Source: Candidatus Ozemibacter sp. (GTDB lineage: Bacteria > Muiribacteriota > Ozemobacteria > Ozemobacterales > Ozemobacteraceae). From it: a stretch of 32,609 nt of DNA. The notes below the pieces were generated by a model. That model was not told the origin of the DNA and searched no databases. It worked only from the letters and a program-made list of their open reading frames with translations. Each line of letters opens with the position of its first letter. The stretch's first letter is position 1. The translations under genes and the position numbers were made by a program. Below are positions 23,247-29,932 of the stretch, piece after piece. The DNA is taken from contig JASURT010000011.1 in assembly GCA_030446435.1 (NCBI GenBank), positions 1-32,609 of the forward strand, written 5' to 3'.

Positions 23247-23606
23247 TTGAGTAACACCCAGCTGACAATTGATAATTCTCGAACCATACCCGTATTCAAA
23301 TTTCAGGGAAACTGCAATGTCGAAGGGCTTGAGAATTTGCAGAACGAGCTGAAAAGCTTGCACTCAAAGGGCAATAGTCGATTCGTTTTTGATTTTTCGG
23401 CCTGCAAACTTTTGAACAGCCCTGCCATGGGAGAGCTCCTGGATGCTATTTTGCTTGTAGACAGAGAGTTTGAGGGACATATAGTGGTTTCTGGTCTTGA
23501 TTCATTGAAAGAAACTCTTTTCACCATTTCAGGAATCATACCCATCGCTCAGGAAACCAGAAGTGCAGAAGAAGGAATCAGGCTTCTAACAGAACTTCAG
23601 GCCTGA
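23247..23606 (+). CDS. STAS-domain protein (anti-sigma factor antagonist type)
   Basis: The 119-aa protein is a single STAS domain: strands IPVFKFQGNCNVEGLENL and FVFDFSACKLL, then the conserved phospho-acceptor turn NSPAMGELL with Ser58 in the position phosphorylated in SpoIIAA-like proteins, followed by GHIVVSGL and a C-terminal helix. These proteins act in partner switching by binding anti-sigma kinases or scaffolding signalling complexes. No matching kinase or phosphatase gene is adjacent. The start is TTG, supported by a strong GGGAGGT six bases upstream, with no in-frame ATG nearby. It has its own spacer after the clostripain terminator. Confidence 0.87.
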   Translation: MSNTQLTIDNSRTIPVFKFQGNCNVEGLENLQNELKSLHSKGNSRFVFDFSACKLLNSPAMGELLDAILLVDREFEGHIVVSGLDSLKETLFTISGIIPIAQETRSAEEGIRLLTELQA

Positions 23607-23684
23607 TTAATTTTTTTGTTACCTGAATTCTTCTTCGCCCGTATTACAGATATTAAAAAGTAAAAGATTGTCAGGGAGAAAAAT

Positions 23685-24407
23685 ATGAGAAAGTTCAAAA
23701 GATTTTCGGTTCTCATGCTGATTGTGTCTTCTCTTTTCATGACAGGCTGCGATGCCAGTAAAATTCTCGAAGTTATTGGCAATGTCGCAAAAGGCATTCA
23801 GGAAGCTATACCAAAAGTTAAAGAAGTTATCGATACGGTTGCAGGAGCGGTCAACACTGTCACTGATACCACCACTGCAAACAATAACAATAATAATGCT
23901 GAACAGGCCAACAACAATAACGCCAATGTTGCCATAAATACAGCCGGTGACGAGGAAGATCTAGGGGGAAATGCCCCTAACAATGCTGCTTCGCCTGCGA
24001 CCAGCGGCACTGCAACAGCTCAGCAGGCCGCAATAGGCCGGGCGATCAGAGGTCTGGTCGGCAGCACTTCATTCAGGGGACGTGAAGTGGACGGCGGCAA
24101 CCTTGCCTGTGCTCAGGTCGTTTCAACGGCTTTGAGAAATGCCGGGGCGCTCGACAGAGTAAGTCTGAATTGTGATACGGTCGTATCAGACCTTCGCGCA
24201 AGAGGATGGCAAAGGGTCAGCGTGCCTCCTTATCAGGAAGGTGACGTGGTGACCTGGACTACCAGCCGAGGACCCGGTCGTCACATCGGCATAATTGTTC
24301 AGGATGGCAGTTCTTACGCCGCCATTTCAAACAGTTCTTCGCAAAGAACCCCCAGAAAGCATGCCATAAACTACCTGCCGATTACCCAGGTTTTGCGAAA
24401 AGTCTGA
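23685..24407 (+). CDS. Lipoprotein with NlpC/P60- or CHAP-like cysteine hydrolase domain
   Basis: The 240-aa precursor has a lipoprotein signal with lipobox FMTGC (lipid Cys22), an amphipathic helical segment (25-60), an Asn-rich flexible linker (about 63-85), an Ala/Thr/Ser linker and a C-terminal papain-like hydrolase domain (about 115-240). Catalytic candidates are Cys142 in NLACAQVV and His200 in GRHIGII, with Asn in ISNSSS as the polar third residue. Such domains cleave peptidoglycan peptides or related amides in the periplasm or at the outer membrane. The start follows AGGGAG. A secreted propeller-like gene begins 19 bp downstream, so the two are probably cotranscribed. Confidence 0.85.
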   Translation: MRKFKRFSVLMLIVSSLFMTGCDASKILEVIGNVAKGIQEAIPKVKEVIDTVAGAVNTVTDTTTANNNNNNAEQANNNNANVAINTAGDEEDLGGNAPNNAASPATSGTATAQQAAIGRAIRGLVGSTSFRGREVDGGNLACAQVVSTALRNAGALDRVSLNCDTVVSDLRARGWQRVSVPPYQEGDVVTWTTSRGPGRHIGIIVQDGSSYAAISNSSSQRTPRKHAINYLPITQVLRKV

Positions 24408-24426
24408 GCAGGACCAGGAGAAAAAA

Positions 24427-25350
24427 ATGAAAACCATGAATCTTACGCTGTTTGTCTTGTCTGCAATATTACTCGCCGTTCCCGCAATGTGCGACTGGAA
24501 CATCTCTTTTGGTGAAAGTGAATCTCAGGTTAGTTTCAGTGCCCCCAAAGGCGCTGAAGACTTTCCCATGGGCCCCAATTCATTTCGCATGATAAATGAT
24601 GACTTGTGGGTGCTCGATTCTGTCGGTGGCCGCCTGCTTTCTTTTGATAAAAACGGAAAACTGACCGAAAAAATAAAAATTCCTGGCCTTGGCAAAGAAT
24701 TTTACCTCGATGATTTCGCCGCACAGATAGATAATGGAAAAATCGTTTCTTTCTGGGTGGCAGAGCGTTTTGCCAATGTTTTGACAAGAGTTTCCCGCGA
24801 CGGTAAAGAACTGGCAAAAGCTGCTTCAGAAAGCCTTGCTCAGCTCGATGAGCTTGCCGTTGACAGTAAAGGGCAACTTTACGTTGGAGATTACGGAAAA
24901 AGTCAGCTGGCGGTTTTTTCTAATGAAGGTCAGTTTTTGCGCGCTATTCCCTGGCAACTTTCCGGTTTTGCCGTCGACCAGGCTGATAATCTTCACATGA
25001 TCAATTTTGTCTCTGGTTCAGGGCATCAGCACCTGGCATTGAATTCTGAAGGCAAAGAACTTTTTCGAACCGATATAGGTTTATCTGATATGCAAAACCC
25101 AAGGCTTTGGAAAGTGGGCGAAAACGATTCGATAATAATTTCGTTCATTCCCCAGACCGGTAATCCTACGAAGAATGTTCTTTTTTCTATCGCCAAAGAC
25201 GGAACCATCGTAAAAAAGCTTGATTACAAAAATCCTTATTACATCGCCAGATACCTGGTTTTGGGCGAGAAGAAATGCTGGGTGGTTGATGCCGATTATC
25301 TGAAGGCTCCCAAAAAAGGTATTGAATTGAAGCAGGTAGGCAATTTTTAA
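24427..25350 (+). CDS. Secreted NHL/SMP-30-like beta-propeller protein
   Basis: The 307-aa precursor has a signal peptide (about residues 1-22, ending AVPAMC) and a mature region of repeated four-stranded units resembling NHL/6-bladed propeller blades: NDDLWVLDSVGGRLLSFDKNGKL, then ELAVDSKGQLYVGDYGKSQLAVFSNEGQF, then GFAVDQADNLHMI. The alternation of D-x-G/N-turns and hydrophobic strands supports this, but the exact family is not certain. It probably binds a partner or ligand in the periplasm; no catalytic motif is evident. A GGAG site precedes the ATG. It is the last gene of this plus-strand group and faces the pseudopilin operon tail to tail. Confidence 0.75.
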   Translation: MKTMNLTLFVLSAILLAVPAMCDWNISFGESESQVSFSAPKGAEDFPMGPNSFRMINDDLWVLDSVGGRLLSFDKNGKLTEKIKIPGLGKEFYLDDFAAQIDNGKIVSFWVAERFANVLTRVSRDGKELAKAASESLAQLDELAVDSKGQLYVGDYGKSQLAVFSNEGQFLRAIPWQLSGFAVDQADNLHMINFVSGSGHQHLALNSEGKELFRTDIGLSDMQNPRLWKVGENDSIIISFIPQTGNPTKNVLFSIAKDGTIVKKLDYKNPYYIARYLVLGEKKCWVVDADYLKAPKKGIELKQVGNF

Positions 25351-25366
25351 AAGCTTTTGCTTTTTT
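25349..25366. terminator. Short hairpin between convergent genes
   Basis: AAAAGC (25349-25354) pairs with GCTTTT (25359-25364) over a TTTT loop and runs into extra T. The stem is only 6 bp and mostly A-T, so termination is weak at best. Confidence 0.35.
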
Positions 25367-26096
25367 ATCCGTCTGTTGCCGAGGGGTCGGTATACCAATT
25401 GCGGTTCAGACCCGGGTTGTTGATGATCGAATTAAGAATCAGCGGGTTAACCGTTTCTGAAAATTCGGCTATGAACACTTTATCAGGGTCTATGCTACCG
25501 CTTTTGGCGGCCGACGAGTCCTGATCGAATAACTGCAATGACACTCTGAAAAAGCTTCTTGAAAAGCCGGCGCTTTTGATCGTTTCAGGTCTGATTTCGA
25601 AGAAATTTACCTTGTCGCTAAGAACTTTTCTCTGGCCACCGGCTTTTGCACCTGGATGAGACGGGTGCAGAAAGACTACACGTTCAAGTGTCTTAAAAAT
25701 AGTTCCTGATTTAGATATGAGACGATATTCAATTTTATTAAGGCGTCGATAGGCCATTCCGCCTGAAGAGGTGGGAATGACCTGGTTTTCATACTTGCCA
25801 CCGCTGAAAGTATAGAAGGAAATTTTGATGTTACCGCCTGAATCGGTGGTTTCATTGAAAATATTGTTTATACTGTGCATTTCGCCGTCGACAAGCGGAA
25901 ATGCCGATGCCGAAAGATCAGATTTGATCTGGCTTAGCAGCTGTTGTCCGTGCATGATGATATTGTTGCGCTGAACACCTTTTATCGCGGATTTACTGCC
26001 GTGTGAAAGAATTCGGTAGGTCGGAATAATGACCAGCATGAGAATGCAGACCACAACCATAAGCTCAATCAGAGTGAATGCCTGGCGATTCTTCAT
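25365..26096 (-). CDS. Type II secretion/type IV pilus-like pseudopilin (GspJ/PulJ-like)
   Basis: The 243-aa protein begins MKNRQAFTLIELMVV, a prepilin cleavage site (after Ala6) with the conserved Glu at +5, followed by one hydrophobic helix (to about residue 28). The long C-terminal beta-rich domain (about 40-240) and its position after a GspI-like gene resemble minor pseudopilin GspJ, which sits near the tip of the pseudopilus. It overlaps the upstream GspI-like stop by four bases (ATGA). No secretin, ATPase or major pseudopilin gene is present in the window, so the parent machine is encoded elsewhere. Confidence 0.87.
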   Translation of the reverse strand: MKNRQAFTLIELMVVVCILMLVIIPTYRILSHGSKSAIKGVQRNNIIMHGQQLLSQIKSDLSASAFPLVDGEMHSINNIFNETTDSGGNIKISFYTFSGGKYENQVIPTSSGGMAYRRLNKIEYRLISKSGTIFKTLERVVFLHPSHPGAKAGGQRKVLSDKVNFFEIRPETIKSAGFSRSFFRVSLQLFDQDSSAAKSGSIDPDKVFIAEFSETVNPLILNSIINNPGLNRNWYTDPSATDG

Positions 26097-26548
26097 CTTT
26101 GCGGTTTCTCCATCACGATAGTGGAATAGCTGATAGAATCTCGCGTCAACCAGGCGCTGGCACGGTTGCTGTCTTTGACTCTGATATCAACCTTAATCAA
26201 GATTCCCTCACCGGATTTACTTACTTTTTGAAAGCTCACTCTGCGTTCAAAAGAATCTGCTTCGCGAAAATAGCTGGTCTCAGAAAATACCGGGCTGGCG
26301 AGTATGCCATGCCATTCATCGAGCGGAAACAAATCAGGTTTGTCGATATAGGTCTTTGCCCACTCATAGCCCATTCCCTGAGAAAATTCGACGATTTCTT
26401 TGCCGAGAGAATGAGCCAGAAACTCATAATAAGCATCCATGCTTTGAGTGTTTGACGATTCATTGATCAGAAAGAATGAAAGCAGAGCTATTTGCATGAT
26501 CAACAGGCCGATCAATACTTCAATTAAAGAAAAACCTTTTCTTTTCAA
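26093..26548 (-). CDS. Minor pseudopilin, GspI/PilV-like
   Basis: The 151-aa protein starts MKRKGFSLIEVLIGLLI, a class III prepilin leader cleaved after Gly5 with Glu at +5, then a hydrophobic helix and a small soluble domain. Gene order (GspK-like, GspI-like, GspJ-like) matches minor pseudopilin clusters. The start is TTG at 26548, supported by AAGGAA eight bases upstream and a four-base gap to the previous stop; the ATG just upstream is out of frame. It is coupled to the GspJ-like gene. Confidence 0.86.
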   Translation of the reverse strand: MKRKGFSLIEVLIGLLIMQIALLSFFLINESSNTQSMDAYYEFLAHSLGKEIVEFSQGMGYEWAKTYIDKPDLFPLDEWHGILASPVFSETSYFREADSFERRVSFQKVSKSGEGILIKVDIRVKDSNRASAWLTRDSISYSTIVMEKPQR

Positions 26549-26552
26549 TGCA

Positions 26553-28586
26553 TTATTCCTTGCTGAAACTGATGTTTTCGAATCTTATCCATGGTGAAAT
26601 GGTTATGGCAAATCTTTCTTCATCTTTATTCTGCACTTTCAGACGATTATCATACTCTATTTCGCCCGGCGTTGAGGGATACCGGTTTAGATTGAGCCTG
26701 TCAACCCCGACTGCGCCATGAACCCTGAAGCTTTTGTTCGGAATGATCGAAGCGTTGTTTGAATCGTTGAAGGCAAGAAGACTGGCTTCGATCGGTTCAG
26801 AAGTGGCTATATTGATGTTGCCCTTTCTGGTAAAGAGAATGCACAGGTCTTTTTCAGGATCTTCTCTTTTAAGACCCGATTGAATTGTAAAACCGTTCGG
26901 AGCAAGAATGGCTCCCTGGCCCCTGATAGTTAGACTGCCCGAGGGTGCAGAAAGAACTACCGGCTCTAATTCAACGCTGATGATGCCGCGCAAATTTAGA
27001 ACGCCGTTTTTACGATCATAAACCCCGCTTGTTTCAAGCTCTTTTGCTTTAAGAAAACGGGTTGCGTAAAGAGTGCAGTGCCTGAATGGACGAAAACCTT
27101 CGCCTCCGGTTTGATTAATGCTGCTTAACGGCGTGCCGTTTCTTGAATAAAAATTCGGGGGAGCAGAAAATTCTTCTTCGGGTGGGGTTTTGCTTATGCT
27201 TTGCCCTGCAGCGTAGAGATACTCTTCAGCGAATCTTGAATGAAGCGGAAAAGGCGGATTCAGCCTTTCCATAATTGATTTTATTTTGGCGGCATGAATT
27301 TTTCTTGTTCTTTTCGCATCCGAGTCCGGGATGCTGCTGTCGCTAAGATAGGCACAATCAGGGTCCAGCGCCAAAAAACCTTTTACTGAATCTTCGATCA
27401 TCTGTTTGCCTTCTGCAGGAATTGGGTCGCCGGAATAGGTTGTCATATTAGATGTATCGAAAGTGAACTCTGACAGATACAGAAACTTCTGGGTAATTGC
27501 ACCTCGCAAAAAGCTTTCGAGATAGGCCCGACTCTTGCCCCCTTCGATTACCAGGCCGGCTGGCGCGGTGACAAGTCGCTTGTTTCCCTGAACGATTTCC
27601 AGATGATGTCTGGTAAGATCTTCGCAGTCGTTTTTTGGCGTGGTATTGGCTGCCGGAATGATTGAAGTGGTGAAAATGCCTTTCAGCCCTTCATAGGTGC
27701 CGCCTGTGTCAGCCTGAGGAATCAGCTTTATGCATTCATCCTGATCTATTTCGAACTTATTGGCTGAAAGAGAGGGTAGAACCTCTTTGTCGGTCTCTGA
27801 AGTGTTCAAAAAGATTCTCGAATTTTCGTCATTCTGATCGGCGTTGCCGAAATAAATCAGACCTCTTTGCTGAGCTGCCGCCGAGCTTTGATCTTTTACA
27901 ATCAATCTGGGACTCTGGTTAAATGACTGCCCGGGATATCCTTCAGTGAATTCCCTGATGCCGTCTCTGACAAGAAGGGCAAAGTCGAGCGGAAAACTCA
28001 TCGCATAGGAATTTGATCGCTCATTATAACTTGATACCAGACAGGCTGATTTCAAATCGAAGTGTCGCTTGCGCCTGCAGCTTACAAGAACTTTGCCCGA
28101 TGATGATTTCAGGGCTGCTTCAAGGTTCAGTTCCAGGGTTCCAAGCCCTTCGCCGTCATGATAACTGTGACCTTTAGGGTTCTCGATGCGCTTGTCGAAT
28201 ATTCTTGCGCCGAGTGTGTATTCAAAATTGGCGCCGAGTAGAAGTTCTGATCTGTATTCTTCGAATAATGGGGCTTCTACCGGAAAAAACGCTTTGTCGA
28301 GCGAAGAACCCTGCATCTGGCTGACAATCTGTTTGGTTAAAGAATCAGCCGGGTCACGGGTAGAAATCTGTATGTGGCTGAAAGCAGAATCAAGAATGAT
28401 ATCGGTAAGATTTCTGAGTCTTTCACGATTTGCGTGATGAAAAGATGAAAAGGCCAGTTGTCGTGAAAAACTGTGATAAAAACCGATAAAAATACCCATG
28501 ATGACGACAACCGAGAGGACAAGGTAAAAGACCATTCCTCTTCGGTTGAATTCAAGTCTTGTTAGTTTGAATGAACCTTGTTTCAT
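26553..28586 (-). CDS. Large GspK/PilX-like minor pseudopilin
   Basis: The 677-aa protein has an N-terminal RRG then MVFYLVLSVVVIMGIFIG, matching the GspK/PilX pattern of a cleavage site after Gly without the Glu at +5, followed by one helix and a large extracellular region. It is about twice the size of typical GspK. A C-terminal beta-rich section (residues about 560-640, e.g. GSLTIRGQGAILAPNGFTI) looks like short parallel-beta or polymer-forming repeats. The ribosome binding site is weak and the start is 22 bp after the anti-sigma gene. In GspIJK tips this subunit caps the fibre; here the extended domain could be an adhesive or substrate-binding tip, which is inference. Confidence 0.76.
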   Translation of the reverse strand: MKQGSFKLTRLEFNRRGMVFYLVLSVVVIMGIFIGFYHSFSRQLAFSSFHHANRERLRNLTDIILDSAFSHIQISTRDPADSLTKQIVSQMQGSSLDKAFFPVEAPLFEEYRSELLLGANFEYTLGARIFDKRIENPKGHSYHDGEGLGTLELNLEAALKSSSGKVLVSCRRKRHFDLKSACLVSSYNERSNSYAMSFPLDFALLVRDGIREFTEGYPGQSFNQSPRLIVKDQSSAAAQQRGLIYFGNADQNDENSRIFLNTSETDKEVLPSLSANKFEIDQDECIKLIPQADTGGTYEGLKGIFTTSIIPAANTTPKNDCEDLTRHHLEIVQGNKRLVTAPAGLVIEGGKSRAYLESFLRGAITQKFLYLSEFTFDTSNMTTYSGDPIPAEGKQMIEDSVKGFLALDPDCAYLSDSSIPDSDAKRTRKIHAAKIKSIMERLNPPFPLHSRFAEEYLYAAGQSISKTPPEEEFSAPPNFYSRNGTPLSSINQTGGEGFRPFRHCTLYATRFLKAKELETSGVYDRKNGVLNLRGIISVELEPVVLSAPSGSLTIRGQGAILAPNGFTIQSGLKREDPEKDLCILFTRKGNINIATSEPIEASLLAFNDSNNASIIPNKSFRVHGAVGVDRLNLNRYPSTPGEIEYDNRLKVQNKDEERFAITISPWIRFENISFSKE

Positions 28587-28608
28587 TGCGTTGTTAAAAA
28601 GAGCTGTT

Positions 28609-29391
28609 TCAGTCTATGTCCTCCTGGTCGGGAGATACAAGTATGGTGCCTACTGCATCCTGGTTGTTTTTTTCGGCAGAGATGCTCCAGCTTTGTCCGG
28701 GGGTTAGAAGCAATTCTGACTGATCGTCTTTTTGAATCACCCTGACTTCACCGGTTTCTACTTTTATTTTCAGGCCGTTTGCCGACGAGGTAATCTCGGC
28801 TTTTGCGCCCTTAAGTTCTATTGTCGCCAAAGGGGTTTCGATTGTCAGCGATTTTTTTCGGTTTTGTGCCTCGATGATTGCATGCCCGTTCGACAATGTA
28901 AAACCCGAGTTGCTGCTCGAGAAATCAGCGCCGGTTTCAAGTTTTATTCTGGCGTCGGCGAAAGGTTCTATTGTCATGTATTCAGATTCAACCTGCTTTA
29001 TTTCATCGTTCGCAATTTTGGGCGTTGTAAACTCTTTGTCTGAAATATCTTTGCCGATTGGTTTCTGTTGATTGTCATTCGGGGCGAGAACAAGGGCGGT
29101 TATTGCCACCAGAGCGGCAATGAAAACCGTCGCTACGCCCGTAAGCGAGGTTGTGTTTGGAAGAGTGTCGGCATTGGCATCAGGGGCACTGTTTTTTACC
29201 GCAGTTAAGATTGTGGCGATCGATGAAGCTTCTTTGGCCGAGAGACCTTTGCGCGCAGATTTAAGCTTTTTAACAGCTTCTATCGAAGCGCGGCATTCTG
29301 AGCAGGTCAGAATATGCTTTTGCATTTCCTGCGAAAGCGAATCTGGGTTTGAAGAAATTTCTTCTATCAGTTTTTCACAGATTTTCGCCAT
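28609..29391 (-). CDS. Anti-sigma factor with zinc-binding ZAS motif and FecR-like domain
   Basis: The 260-aa protein has an N-terminal anti-sigma zinc domain with His26, Cys30 and Cys33 (HxxxCxxC), a transmembrane helix (about residues 80-102) and a periplasmic FecR-like beta domain (about 145-250; ANGLKIKVETGEVRVI, LLTPGQSWSI). It should hold the ECF sigma factor at the membrane until a periplasmic signal arrives. The start overlaps the sigma gene by 17 bases, as usual for cognate pairs. Its placement directly upstream of pseudopilin genes suggests that fibre state or assembly is the signal or the output. Confidence 0.88.
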   Translation of the reverse strand: MAKICEKLIEEISSNPDSLSQEMQKHILTCSECRASIEAVKKLKSARKGLSAKEASSIATILTAVKNSAPDANADTLPNTTSLTGVATVFIAALVAITALVLAPNDNQQKPIGKDISDKEFTTPKIANDEIKQVESEYMTIEPFADARIKLETGADFSSSNSGFTLSNGHAIIEAQNRKKSLTIETPLATIELKGAKAEITSSANGLKIKVETGEVRVIQKDDQSELLLTPGQSWSISAEKNNQDAVGTILVSPDQEDID

Positions 29392-29878
29392 ATTGTTCCC
29401 TCGTAACTTCAGCTTTCATCTTTTCAAGTATGCGCATCATGCGCATCTTGATCGCGCCGATCGTCAGCCCGGTCAATTCTGCTATTTCTTTATATTGCAG
29501 TTCCTGAAAGAATCGCAATTCAACCAGAATCTGTTCTTCGGCAGTAAGCTTTTCAACAAGTTCGCGTATGTAAGAACGATTGTTCGACTCATCTTCAAAG
29601 GTTTCGCTGTATTCTTTTATGAAATTCTGCTCAAGAAATTTTCGTTTCGTTTTTTGTTTTCTTGTCCAGTCGATAAAGGTGTTTTTTGCTATTGAAAAGA
29701 GCCAGGACTTGAAAGACCGGTTGGTGTCGAATCTGTCAAGCGCTTTGTAAGCCTTTAGATAGACTTCCTGTGCCATATCGTCAACATCAGATTCCGGCAG
29801 GCCCAGATATCTGAGAAAGAAACTCAAAGATCTGTAAGTTTCTTCAATAAGCTGCGAAAATTCTTTTTCATTGCTCAC
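29375..29878 (-). CDS. ECF-type RNA polymerase sigma factor
   Basis: The 167-aa protein has a sigma-2 region (about 15-80: VDDMAQEVYLKAY, then SFKSWLFSIAKNTFIDWTRKQ) and a sigma-4 helix-turn-helix (about 110-160: LRFFQELQYKEIAELTGLTIGAIKMRMMRI), with no sigma-3, defining a compact ECF sigma. It directs RNA polymerase to a specific promoter set, which very likely includes this operon. The start is GTG at 29878 with AAAGGAA upstream. The next gene, overlapping by 17 bases, is a zinc-dependent anti-sigma factor. The previous gene in the same direction, 54 bp away, is the HEAT-repeat membrane protein. Confidence 0.93.
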   Translation of the reverse strand: MSNEKEFSQLIEETYRSLSFFLRYLGLPESDVDDMAQEVYLKAYKALDRFDTNRSFKSWLFSIAKNTFIDWTRKQKTKRKFLEQNFIKEYSETFEDESNNRSYIRELVEKLTAEEQILVELRFFQELQYKEIAELTGLTIGAIKMRMMRILEKMKAEVTREQYGENL

Positions 29879-29892
29879 AAGGAATGTTCCTT
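29879..29892 (-). promoter_or_regulatory. Inverted repeat covering the sigma gene ribosome binding site
   Basis: AAGGAA-TG-TTCCTT is a perfect 6-bp inverted repeat lying directly before the GTG start; the Shine-Dalgarno (AAGGAA on the minus strand) is one arm. A folded mRNA would hide the site, or the DNA could bind a dimeric regulator. Confidence 0.4.
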
Positions 29893-29932
29893 TTACCTGT
29901 AATACGATCGAATTTTAAAAAGATAACAAAAT

